A stretch of 64,000 nucleotides of DNA, taken from the NCBI RefSeq assembly GCF_015680405.1, contig NZ_JADLJS010000014.1:54063-118062 (forward strand). Direction: 5' to 3'. This document shows, in pieces, positions 56,496 to 64,000 of this stretch (position 1 is its first letter; each line of letters begins with the position of its first letter). The DNA comes from Pseudomonas pudica. Its GTDB lineage: Bacteria; Pseudomonadota; Gammaproteobacteria; Pseudomonadales; Pseudomonadaceae. Under the pieces are notes generated by a model that was not told the DNA's origin, ran no database searches, and was given only the letters and a program-made list of their open reading frames with translations. The position numbers and the translations under genes are program-made.

Positions 56496-56981
56496 ATGAG
56501 CGACGCCAACCGCGACCTGATCACCCGCTTCTACCAGGCCTTCCAGCGCCTGGATGCCGAGGCCATGGTCGCCTGCTACAGCGACGATATCGCCTTCAGC
56601 GACCCGGTCTTTGGCACCTTGCGTGGCAAGGATGCAGGCGACATGTGGCGAATGCTCACCAGCCGGGCCAAGGACTTTACCCTGACCTTCGACAACGTCC
56701 GCGCCGATGAATGCACGGGCGCCGCACATTGGGTGGCCACCTACCTGTTCAGCCAGACCGGCCGCACCGTTGTCAACGATATCCAGGCGCGTTTCGTGGT
56801 CCGTGACGGGCTGATCTGCCAGCACGATGACCAATTCGACTTGTGGCGCTGGTCGCGGCAGGCGCTGGGTGTACCTGGCATGCTGCTGGGCTGGTCGCCG
56901 CTGGTGCAGAACAAGGTGCGCCAGCAGGCGTTCAAAGGCCTGCGGGCATACCAGCATGCTCAAGGTAGCGCTACCGCCTGA
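56496..56981 (+). CDS. SnoaL-like / NTF2-fold protein
   Basis: 161 aa. RDLITRFYQAFQRLDAEAMV and CYSDDIAFSDPVFGTLRGKD at the start, then VVNDIQARFVVRDGLICQHD, match the SnoaL-like cone fold. No catalytic residue can be assigned. C-terminal helix-rich stretch GMLLGWSPLVQNKVRQQAFK is longer than in minimal members. Start at ATG 56496, where similarity to the fold begins; the frame upstream is REP sequence. Its last 22 bases overlap the convergent gene. Confidence 0.8.
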   Translation: MSDANRDLITRFYQAFQRLDAEAMVACYSDDIAFSDPVFGTLRGKDAGDMWRMLTSRAKDFTLTFDNVRADECTGAAHWVATYLFSQTGRTVVNDIQARFVVRDGLICQHDDQFDLWRWSRQALGVPGMLLGWSPLVQNKVRQQAFKGLRAYQHAQGSATA

Positions 56982-57832
56982 TCACTCTTGTGATAGCTGA
57001 AGGTGGCGCGTTCATCGAGGTCGTTCGGTAGACGGATGCGAATGACAGGTATGAATGTGCCATTGGTCCTGTACCAATCTCGTTGATCGGCCTGAGCTTG
57101 TTGCAATGCGCCATACGCGCCTTCGATATGGAAGAACGACTGGATTGGCAGCCTGTTGGACTGCTCTTCGTCCCACGCACCGATCACCACCTCGTTCCAC
57201 GGAAACGGTAGTTCAGGCGCAAACAACTGCTTGGCGCGTATGCTCTGGTAGAAGGCTTCAGCCCGCTCGGGAACCCGCGCCCGGCGGATATCGAATGCGC
57301 ATTGGGCCTTGTAGTCGCCGCTTTGCCGGAACCGCTCCATCCACTGCTCGGCAGTGAGTACTCCCTGTTCATGGCAGGCCGCTTCGGTTGCGGCCGTTTG
57401 CCGATTGTCGCCGCAACCGCGTTTGTCACGCTCCCAGGTATCACCGTCAGTGGGCCAGGCGCATAGCATTTCGTAGCGCAAGCTGTCTTTTGGGCGTTGC
57501 AGCAGCGGGTACAGGGTAAAGCCGCTACGGCCGTCGGCAGCCAGCTGCGTGGTGGGAATGTCGCTGCGCAGGTATGAAAACGATACGCCGCCCTTGTCCT
57601 TGCTGTTCTGGCTATGATGCCAGGAATGATAATGCGGCGAAGGTTTGGTTGACCTTAGCAAGACGCCCGAACAGGCATGGGCAGGTACCGCGTTGCCTGG
57701 GCAATGCGCGGGCGTGGAATCGTAGTTTTTCTGCAACTGCTCGGCGGTCCGGGCTCCGATAGAGGCCTGGACGGTTGAAACGCCGGCCAACAGGGCAGCG
57801 GCAAGCAATGTGCGGGATACTGAAGTGAGCAT
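56960..57832 (-). CDS. Halovibrin-like secreted protein (HvnC-like)
   Basis: 290 aa with a clear signal peptide ([15 protein letters not shown]). The mature part begins [20 protein letters not shown] and has at least six cysteines ([42 protein letters not shown]), consistent with disulfides in an exported protein. The pattern [32 protein letters not shown] agrees with what I remember of Pseudomonas proteins annotated as halovibrin. Vibrio fischeri halovibrins are secreted NAD-glycohydrolases; that activity here is only inferred. Start at ATG 57832 after AAGGG. Divergent from a GIY-YIG gene. Confidence 0.6.
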   Translation of the reverse strand: MLTSVSRTLLAAALLAGVSTVQASIGARTAEQLQKNYDSTPAHCPGNAVPAHACSGVLLRSTKPSPHYHSWHHSQNSKDKGGVSFSYLRSDIPTTQLAADGRSGFTLYPLLQRPKDSLRYEMLCAWPTDGDTWERDKRGCGDNRQTAATEAACHEQGVLTAEQWMERFRQSGDYKAQCAFDIRRARVPERAEAFYQSIRAKQLFAPELPFPWNEVVIGAWDEEQSNRLPIQSFFHIEGAYGALQQAQADQRDWYRTNGTFIPVIRIRLPNDLDERATFSYHKSDQAVALP

Positions 57833-57887
57833 GATGAAGCCCTTTTGGGGTGGGCTCACCAAATTAATGATGGAAAGAGCAGGCGTC

Positions 57888-58184
57888 GTGAGTGAAAAAG
57901 TGCCGGATCAGGCAGTAAAACCCTGGTATGTCTACTTGGTAAGGGCTGCCAATGGATCGCTGTATTGCGGTATCAGCGATGACCCGCAACGGCGTTTTCT
58001 GGCGCACCAGAAAGGGCAGGGCGCGCGTTACTTCAAGACCAGCCCGGCCCAGGCGCTGGTGTATGTGGAGCAATGGCCGGACAAGGGCGAAGCATTGCGC
58101 CAGGAGCGGCTGGTGAAGCGGCTGCGCAAAGCGGCGAAGGAGGCGCTGGTGGCCTCCTATGAGGCTGAGTCTTCCGCTATTTAG
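57888..58184 (+). CDS. GIY-YIG domain protein (YhbQ-like)
   Basis: 98 aa single GIY-YIG nuclease-fold domain: [20 protein letters not shown] carries the GIY and YIG strands in modified form (YVYLV and YCGIS), followed by the conserved Arg ([18 protein letters not shown]) and Glu ([11 protein letters not shown]). UPF0213/YhbQ family, function not established. Start uncertain: GTG 57888 has AGG 4-5 bases upstream; ATG 57867 and 57870 are alternatives with poor binding sites. Confidence 0.82.
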   Translation: MSEKVPDQAVKPWYVYLVRAANGSLYCGISDDPQRRFLAHQKGQGARYFKTSPAQALVYVEQWPDKGEALRQERLVKRLRKAAKEALVASYEAESSAI

Positions 58185-58207
58185 GGCCGCTTCGCGCCCC
58201 AGGGCCC

Positions 58208-59215
58208 TCAGTCCTTGCGACGCTTCAACTGATCCACCAAGGTGGTCGGAAGCCCCTTGATGATCAAGGTCCCTGCCGCTTCGTCATACTCGACCTTGTC
58301 CCCCAGCAGGTGCGCTTCGAAGCTGATCGACAATCCCTCGGCACGCCCGGTGAAACGGCGGAACTGGTTGAGGGTGCGCTTGTCCGCGGGGATTTCAGGC
58401 GACAGGCCGTAGTCCTTGTTGCGGATGTGATCGTAGAACGCCTTGGGCCGGTCCTCGTCGATCAGGCTGGACAGTTCTTCCAGCGTGACCGGCTCGCCCA
58501 GCTTGGTCTGGGTAGTGGCGTACTCGACCAGGGTCTGGGTTTTTTCGCGAGCGGACTCTTCCGGCAGGTCTTCGCTCTCGACGAAGTCGCTGAAGGCCTT
58601 GAGCAGGGTACGGGTTTCGCCCGGGCCGTCGACGCCCTCCTGGCAGCCGATGAAGTCGCGGAAGTAGTCCGAGACCTTCTTGCCGTTCTTGCCCTTGATG
58701 AACGAAATGTACTGTTTGGAATTCTGGTTGTTCTTCCACTCCGACAGGTTGATGCGCGCCGCCAGATGCAGTTGGCCAAGGTCGAGGTGGCGCGAAGGCA
58801 TCACATCAAGCTCGGCGTTCACCGCCACGCCTTCGCTGTGGTGCAGCAGGGCGATCGCCAGGTATTCGGTCATGCCTTGCTGGTAGTGGGCAAACAGGAT
58901 ATGGCCGCCGGTGGACAGGTTGGACTCCTCCATCAGCTTCTGCAGGTGCTCCACGGCCACGCGGCTGAAGGCGGTAAAGTCCTTTTCTTCGTCCAGGTAC
59001 TGCTTCAGCCAGCCGCTCAGCGGGTAGGCCCCGGACTCGCCGTGGAAAAAGCCCCAGGCCTTGCCTTGCTTGGCGTTGTAGCTGTCATTGAGGTCGGCCA
59101 GCAGGTTTTCGATGGCGTCGGAAGCGGCCAGTTCGGAATCGCGGGCATGCAGTACGGCGGGGCTGCCATCGGGCTTTTTGTCGATCAGGTGAACGATGCA
59201 ATGACGGATTGGCAT
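58208..59215 (-). CDS. yejK: Nucleoid-associated protein YejK (NdpA)
   Basis: 335 aa. Starts [20 protein letters not shown]; conserved [16 protein letters not shown] and [20 protein letters not shown] with [16 protein letters not shown] are typical NdpA stretches. DNA-binding component of the nucleoid, mechanism unknown. ATG 59215 preceded by GAGAA; the frame is open to 59236. Its neighbour across the gap is another nucleoid protein gene. Confidence 0.92.
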   Translation of the reverse strand: MPIRHCIVHLIDKKPDGSPAVLHARDSELAASDAIENLLADLNDSYNAKQGKAWGFFHGESGAYPLSGWLKQYLDEEKDFTAFSRVAVEHLQKLMEESNLSTGGHILFAHYQQGMTEYLAIALLHHSEGVAVNAELDVMPSRHLDLGQLHLAARINLSEWKNNQNSKQYISFIKGKNGKKVSDYFRDFIGCQEGVDGPGETRTLLKAFSDFVESEDLPEESAREKTQTLVEYATTQTKLGEPVTLEELSSLIDEDRPKAFYDHIRNKDYGLSPEIPADKRTLNQFRRFTGRAEGLSISFEAHLLGDKVEYDEAAGTLIIKGLPTTLVDQLKRRKD

Positions 59216-59585
59216 GGAATTCTCGGGGAGCTGCAAAAGTTGTCCAGTTTACCCTAGACACCAGGTGGTGCAGTGGCCGGATGTTGGCAGAAATGGCGGT
59301 TGTTCGTTTTTTGTTCAAATTTGTGCGTTTTAGGCTAAAACCCCCGAAAAACCTGCATTAAATCGAAGCGCGCAGCGGATATTTATCCGTTCCTGTGGTA
59401 GCTTTGCGCGGTCTTGCGCCCCTTGTGTGGCGCATTGCTGGCAGCGTGCTGTCGTCGTGTCGAACCAAACGTCGATTTGCGTATCTACATACGCGATTGG
59501 CGCGGCCCTCCACTTTCAGGGGCTGGCCCGATAACGTCGTAGTGCGCTGCATAACCAACGAATTTGATAGGGAAGGAACACCACC
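59216..59585. promoter_or_regulatory. 370-base region between divergent yejK and hupN
   Basis: Non-coding and more AT-rich than its surroundings around 59300-59365. It contains a perfect 7-1-7 palindrome GTTTTAGGCTAAAAC at 59327-59341 and must hold promoters of both nucleoid-protein genes. AAGGAAC lies just before the hupN start. I see no other gene in it. Confidence 0.5.
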
Positions 59586-59867
59586 ATGGCATTGACCAAA
59601 GACCAACTGATTGCCGACATCGCCGAATCGATCGCCGCGCCGAAAGCCACCGCCAAGAACGCTCTGGAGCAACTGGGCCAGATCGTTGCCGACCAGCTGG
59701 AAAACGGCGCTGAAATCACTCTGCCAGGCATCGGCAAGCTGAAAGTCGCTGAGCGTCCTGCCCGTACCGGCCGCAACCCTTCGACTGGCGCTGCCATCGA
59801 AATCGCTGCCAAGAAAGTCGTCAAGTTCGTTCCAGCCAAAGTGCTGACCGACGCCATCAACAAGTAA
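59586..59867 (+). CDS. hupN: HU-family DNA-binding protein HupN
   Basis: 93 aa HU/IHF fold. N-terminal helices (LTKDQLIADIAESIAAPKAT), then the beta-arm GRNPSTGAAIEIAAKKVVKF with the RNPxTG tip that intercalates into DNA. Closer to P. putida HupN than to HupA/HupB by context. Ends 20 bases before a strong terminator. Confidence 0.92.
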   Translation: MALTKDQLIADIAESIAAPKATAKNALEQLGQIVADQLENGAEITLPGIGKLKVAERPARTGRNPSTGAAIEIAAKKVVKFVPAKVLTDAINK

Positions 59868-59887
59868 TTGTTGAAGCTTTGACGAAA

Positions 59888-59918
59888 CCGCGCCCGGCTT
59901 GCCCGGGCGCGGTTTTTT
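59888..59918 (+). terminator. Rho-independent terminator after hupN
   Basis: CCGCGCCCGG and CCGGGCGCGG, 10-bp perfect arms with a 5-base loop, followed by six Ts. It touches the stop codon of convergent rlmF at 59918. Confidence 0.93.
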
Positions 59919-60868
59919 CATGCCCGGTTTTTACGCCCGGCGTGCCAGGCCTGGCGCGCGGCGTCGTCGTGGAAGCTCCAGGCGACCATGCGGCTTTGCT
60001 TCTGTCCCTGGCCCATTTCACTGATGCGCACGGCCTTGACGCCTGCTTTCCTTAGCGCGGCCTCGATCCCCGGCAGGTTGCTGGCCTTGGACACCAGGCT
60101 GGTGAACCACAGCACTCGCTCGGCGTACTGCACGCTTTCACTGACCAGTTGGGTGACAAAGCGGATTTCGCCACCTTCACACCACAGTTCGTTGTTCTGG
60201 CCACCGAAGTTGAGCACCGGCAGCTTGCGCTTGGGGTCCTGCTTGCCGAGGTTCTTCCACTTGCGCTGGCTGCCACGGGTGGCTTCGTCGCGCGAGGAAT
60301 GGAAGGGCGGGTTGCACAGGGTCAGGTCGAAGCGTTCGCCCTCCTGCAGCAGGCCGCTGAGGATGTGCGCACGGTTGGCCTGCTGGCGCAGGGTGATGGC
60401 CTTGCCCAGGCCGTTGGCCTGGACGATGGCCTTGGCCGAAGCCAGGGCCACGGGGTCGATGTCCGAGCCGAGGAAGCGCCAGCGGTAGTCGCTATGGCCC
60501 AGCAGCGGGTAGATGCAGTTGGCACCTACGCCGATGTCCAGCGCATGCACCTGGGTGCCCTTGGGGATCTCGCCGGCATTGTCGTCGGCCAGCAGGTCGG
60601 CGGCCACGTGGATGTAGTCGGCGCGACCGGGAATCGGCGGGCACAGGTAGTCGGTGGGGATATCCCAGTGCTGGATGCCGTACTGGGCCTTCAGCAAGGC
60701 ACGGTTGAACACCCGCACAGCCTCGGGGTTGGCGAAGTCGATGCTGGGCTTGCCGTGGGGGTTGGTGATGGTGAAGCGCGCCAGGTCAGGGTGGGCCTTG
60801 ATCAGGCTGGGGAAGTCGTAGCGGCCCTGGTGGCGGTTGCGCGGGTGCAGGGTGGGTTTGCGGGTCAT
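59918..60868 (-). CDS. rlmF: 23S rRNA (adenine-1618-N6)-methyltransferase RlmF
   Basis: 316 aa SAM-dependent methyltransferase. [20 protein letters not shown] at the N-terminus and the N6-adenine motif IV NPPF in [20 protein letters not shown] are diagnostic; [18 protein letters not shown] is motif I. Modifies A1618 of 23S rRNA. ATG 60868 follows AGGACC; upstream the frame is REP sequence. Its last codon abuts the hupN terminator. Confidence 0.92.
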   Translation of the reverse strand: MTRKPTLHPRNRHQGRYDFPSLIKAHPDLARFTITNPHGKPSIDFANPEAVRVFNRALLKAQYGIQHWDIPTDYLCPPIPGRADYIHVAADLLADDNAGEIPKGTQVHALDIGVGANCIYPLLGHSDYRWRFLGSDIDPVALASAKAIVQANGLGKAITLRQQANRAHILSGLLQEGERFDLTLCNPPFHSSRDEATRGSQRKWKNLGKQDPKRKLPVLNFGGQNNELWCEGGEIRFVTQLVSESVQYAERVLWFTSLVSKASNLPGIEAALRKAGVKAVRISEMGQGQKQSRMVAWSFHDDAARQAWHAGRKNRA

Positions 60869-60885
60869 GGTCGGGTCCTGAAAAG

Positions 60886-60950
60886 CATCGCCGGCAAGCC
60901 AGCTCCCACAGGTATGGTGCTTTCCTGTGGGAGCTGGCTTGCCGGCGATG
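60886..60950. repeat. REP pair, perfect 27-bp inverted repeat
   Basis: CATCGCCGGCAAGCCAGCTC CCACAGG (60886-60912) and its exact reverse complement (60924-60950), 11-base loop. Same GCCGGCAAGCCAGC stem as the pair at 10521-10597. Lies between valS and rlmF. Confidence 0.92.
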
Positions 60951-60985
60951 GGCTGCGAAGCAGCCCGCGATGGCTTCACTTTTGA

Positions 60986-63832
60986 TTAAAGCGCTGCAAT
61001 CCGCGCATGCTGCTCTGTGAAGTTGGCCAGGGCCTGTTCGGACTCGGCCAGCTTGGCGCGTTCCTTCTCGATCACGGCAGGCGGTGCCTTGTCGACGAAG
61101 GCAGCGTTGGACAGCTTGCCACCCACGCGTGCCACTTCACCCTGCAGGCGCTGGATTTCCTTGTTCAGGCGCGCCAGCTCGGCATCCTTGTCGATCAGGC
61201 CGGCCATTGGCACCAGCACTTGCAGGTCACCGACCAGCGCGGTGGCCGACAGCGGCGCTTCGTCGGCGTCGCCCAGCACGGTAAACGATTCGACTTTGGC
61301 CAGCTTCTTCAGCAGGGCTTCGTTTTCCTGCAGGCGACGCTGGTCGTCGGCGTTGGCATTCTTGAGGAACAGCGGCAGCGGCTTGCCCGGGCCGATGTTC
61401 ATTTCGGCGCGGATGTTGCGCAGGCCGACCATCAGCTCCTTGAGCCACTCGATGTCGCCTTCGGCGGCGGCGTCGATGCGGCTTTCATTGGCCACCGGCC
61501 ATGGCTGCAGCATGATGGTCTTGCCTTCGATGCCGGCCAGCGGCGCGATGCGCTGCCAGATTTCTTCGGTGATGAACGGCATGAACGGGTGCGCCAGGCG
61601 CAGCGCAACTTCCAGCACGCGCACCAGGGTGCGGCGGGTACCACGGGCGCGCTCGACTGGGGCGTTCTCGTCCCACAGCACCGGCTTGGACAGCTCCAGG
61701 TACCAGTCGCAGTACTGGTTCCAGATGAACTCGTACAGCGCCTGGCTGGCCAGGTCGAAGCGGAACTGCTCCAGCTGGCGGGTCACTTCGGCTTCGGTGC
61801 GCTGCAGCTGCGAGATGATCCAGCGGTCGGCCAGCGACAGCTCGTAGGCTTCGCCGTTCTGGCCGCAGTCCTCGCCCTTGTCCAGCACGTAGCGGGCGGC
61901 GTTCCAGATCTTGTTGCAGAAGTTGCGGTAGCCTTCGACGCGGCCCATGTCGAACTTGATGTCGCGGCCAGTGGAGGCCAGCGAGCAGAAGGTGAAGCGC
62001 AGGGCGTCGGTGCCGTAGCTGGCGATACCTTCGGGGAACTCGGCCTTGGTCTGCTTGGCGATCTTCTCGGCAAGCTTGGGCTGCATCATGCCGCTGGTGC
62101 GTTTTTCCAGCAGGGCGTCGAGGGTGATGCCGTCGACGATGTCCAGCGGGTCGAGCACGTTGCCCTTGGACTTGGACATCTTCTGGCCCTGGCCGTCACG
62201 TACCAGGCCATGCACGTACACGGTCTTGAACGGTACCTGCGGGGTGCCATCCTCGTTCTTGATCAGGTGCATGGTCAGCATGATCATGCGCGCAACCCAG
62301 AAGAAGATGATGTCGAAGCCGGTCACCAGCACATCGGTGGAGTGGAATTTCTTGAGGAATTCGGTCTGTTCCGGCCAGCCCAGGGTGGAGAAGGTCCACA
62401 GGCCCGAACTGAACCAGGTGTCGAGTACGTCGTCGTCCTGGCGCAGGACCACGTCGGCACCCAGGTTGTGCTTGGCGCGCACTTCTTCCTCGTTGCGGCC
62501 GACATAGACCTGGCCGGCCTCGTCGTACCATGCCGGGATGCGGTGGCCCCACCACAGCTGGCGGCTGATGCACCAGTCCTGGATGTCACGCATCCAGGAG
62601 AAGTACATGTTCTCGTACTGCTTGGGCACGAACTGGATGCGGCCATCTTCCACGGCGGCGATGGCAGGTTCTGCCAGCGGTTTGGTGGAAACGTACCACT
62701 GGTCGGTCAGCCACGGCTCGATGACAGTGCCCGAACGGTCGCCTTTCGGCACTTTCAGGGCGTGGTCGTCGATGCTCACCAGCAAGCCCTGGGCATCCAG
62801 GTCGGCGACGATCTGCTTGCGTGCGACGAAGCGGTCGAGGTTGGCGTACTGGGCCGGCAGGCGGGTGTCCACCTGCTCGTTGACGCTGCCGTCGAGGTTG
62901 AAGGCCTGCGCGCTGGCCAGCACGAAGGCGTTCTTGTCGAAGATGTTCAGCAGCGGCAGGTTGTGTCGCTTGCCGACTTCGTAGTCGTTGAAGTCGTGGG
63001 CCGGGGTGATCTTCACGCAGCCGGTACCGAACTCGGGGTCGCAGTAGTCGTCGGCGATGATCGGGATGCGGCGGCCAACCAGCGGCAGTTCGACGTACTT
63101 GCCGATCAGTGCCTGGTAGCGCTCGTCGTTCGGGTTGACCGCCACGGCGGCGTCACCCAGCAGGGTTTCCGGACGGGTGGTGGCGACTACCAGGTAGTCC
63201 TTGCCTTCGGCGGTCTTGGCGCCGTCGGCCAGCGGGTAGCGCAGGTTCCACAGGTGGCCCTTCTCGTCGTGGTTTTCCACTTCGAGGTCGGAGATGGCCG
63301 TGTGCAGCTTGGTGTCCCAGTTGACCAGGCGCTTGCCGCGGTAGATCAGGCCGTCTTCATGCAGGCGCACGAAGGCTTCCTTGACCGCTTCGGACAGGCC
63401 GTCATCCATGGTGAAGCGCTCGCGGCTCCAGTCGACCGACGAACCCAGGCGGCGGATCTGACGGCTGATGTTGCCACCGGACTGATCCTTCCATTCCCAG
63501 ACCTTTTCCAGGAACTTTTCGCGGCCCAGATCATGCCGGTTCTGGCCCTTGGCCTCGAGCTGGCGCTCGACCAGCATCTGGGTTGCGATACCGGCGTGGT
63601 CGGTACCTGGCTGCCACAGGGTGTCGCGGCCTTGCATGCGGCGGAAACGGATCAGGGCGTCCATGATCGCGTTGTTGAACCCGTGGCCCATGTGCAGGCT
63701 GCCGGTGACGTTCGGCGGCGGGATCATGATGGTGTAGGACTCGCCTGCACCTTGTGGGGCGAAATAGTTCTCGGACTCCCAGGTGTTGTACCAGGAAGTT
63801 TCGATGGCGTGCGGCTGGTAGGTCTTATCCAT
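60986..63832 (-). CDS. valS: Valyl-tRNA synthetase
   Basis: 948 aa class I aminoacyl-tRNA synthetase. HIGH motif as [25 protein letters not shown] motif [12 protein letters not shown], editing domain between ([20 protein letters not shown]), anticodon-binding helical domain and the C-terminal valyl coiled coil ([20 protein letters not shown]). ATG 63832 gives [18 protein letters not shown]; an in-frame ATG at 63853 is less likely. Confidence 0.97.
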   Translation of the reverse strand: MDKTYQPHAIETSWYNTWESENYFAPQGAGESYTIMIPPPNVTGSLHMGHGFNNAIMDALIRFRRMQGRDTLWQPGTDHAGIATQMLVERQLEAKGQNRHDLGREKFLEKVWEWKDQSGGNISRQIRRLGSSVDWSRERFTMDDGLSEAVKEAFVRLHEDGLIYRGKRLVNWDTKLHTAISDLEVENHDEKGHLWNLRYPLADGAKTAEGKDYLVVATTRPETLLGDAAVAVNPNDERYQALIGKYVELPLVGRRIPIIADDYCDPEFGTGCVKITPAHDFNDYEVGKRHNLPLLNIFDKNAFVLASAQAFNLDGSVNEQVDTRLPAQYANLDRFVARKQIVADLDAQGLLVSIDDHALKVPKGDRSGTVIEPWLTDQWYVSTKPLAEPAIAAVEDGRIQFVPKQYENMYFSWMRDIQDWCISRQLWWGHRIPAWYDEAGQVYVGRNEEEVRAKHNLGADVVLRQDDDVLDTWFSSGLWTFSTLGWPEQTEFLKKFHSTDVLVTGFDIIFFWVARMIMLTMHLIKNEDGTPQVPFKTVYVHGLVRDGQGQKMSKSKGNVLDPLDIVDGITLDALLEKRTSGMMQPKLAEKIAKQTKAEFPEGIASYGTDALRFTFCSLASTGRDIKFDMGRVEGYRNFCNKIWNAARYVLDKGEDCGQNGEAYELSLADRWIISQLQRTEAEVTRQLEQFRFDLASQALYEFIWNQYCDWYLELSKPVLWDENAPVERARGTRRTLVRVLEVALRLAHPFMPFITEEIWQRIAPLAGIEGKTIMLQPWPVANESRIDAAAEGDIEWLKELMVGLRNIRAEMNIGPGKPLPLFLKNANADDQRRLQENEALLKKLAKVESFTVLGDADEAPLSATALVGDLQVLVPMAGLIDKDAELARLNKEIQRLQGEVARVGGKLSNAAFVDKAPPAVIEKERAKLAESEQALANFTEQHARIAAL

Positions 63833-63930
63833 GCGCGGCGGGACCCTGTGCATTTATTCGGGAAAGCCGGGAAGTATAACCAAGCTGGGGGCCGCAGGCG
63901 ACAAGCTGCTGCTATCTGGCATGGCAGGGA

Positions 63931-64000
63931 TGGCCTCTTCGCGGGTAAACCCGCTCCCACAGGTACGGCGCAAGTCTCGAAGCTTGCGCCGTACCTGTGG
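63931..64000. repeat. REP pair, right copy cut by window edge
   Basis: 63931-63963 reads GGCCTCTTCGCGGGTAAACC CGCTCCCACAGG; from 63991 the start of an inverted copy (CCTGTGG) runs off the window. The spacer itself pairs (TACGGCGCAAG with CTTGCGCCGTA), so the whole unit would fold as one long hairpin. Confidence 0.85.

Overview
The window looks like chromosomal core DNA of a fluorescent Pseudomonas, most likely the P. putida group. Four things point there: high-GC codon use throughout; the gene order dpp/opdP - roxSR - gatCAB - mreBCD - tldD/tldE - fagA-fumC-sodA - rpoN/PTS-Ntr - lpt/kds - mla - murA-his; many 35-bp REP palindromes ending in CTCCCACAGG, of the kind known from P. putida; and an mla operon matching the ttg2 toluene-tolerance genes. 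I see no rRNA, tRNA, CRISPR array, prophage, insertion sequence or integrase.

Layout. 1-10232 (minus): a peptide-uptake locus with dppF (cut by the window edge), dppD, dppC and dppB, three DppA-type binding proteins and the OprD-family porin OpdP. 10621-16360: a SIMPL-domain protein, the redox two-component pair RoxS/RoxR, an auxin-efflux-type carrier, an amino-acid permease and a carboxymuconolactone-decarboxylase-like protein. 16371-21186 (minus): a CaCA-type exchanger, an RlpA-like lipoprotein and the gatCAB amidotransferase. 21392-30200 (plus): mreBCD, maf, rng and yhdP, a cell-shape and envelope run. 30209-36048: a nitrilase-family amidase, tldD, darP (yjgA) on the opposite strand, tldE, and an extra, strongly diverged TldE-like gene. 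36148-38769: a Fur-controlled fagA-fumC-sodA group. 38993-46006 (minus): ptsO-rapZ-ptsN-hpf-rpoN, then lptB-lptA-lptC-kdsC-kdsD. 46255-54208 (plus): mlaFEDCB, ibaG, murA, hisG, hisD, hisC. 54372-63832: a GntR regulator with a CynX-type transporter, a SnoaL-like protein, a halovibrin-like secreted protein, a GIY-YIG protein, yejK, hupN, rlmF and valS.

Functional threads. Much of the window serves the envelope: LPS transport and Kdo synthesis (lpt/kds), phospholipid retrograde transport (mla), peptidoglycan precursor synthesis (murA), cell shape (mre), and peptide entry through OpdP, DppA-type proteins and DppBCDF. A second thread is nitrogen and global regulation (rpoN, the nitrogen PTS, gatCAB). 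A third is iron and oxidative stress (Fur box, fagA, manganese SOD, iron-free fumarase).

Points most worth a second look: the tandem TldE paralogue at 34690-36048; apparent ATT start codons of mreC and of the CaCA exchanger; a Glu-to-Gln change in the first ion-binding motif of that exchanger; the very short fumC-sodA gap; the halovibrin-like secreted protein; and REP units that share one tail but carry different stem sequences.
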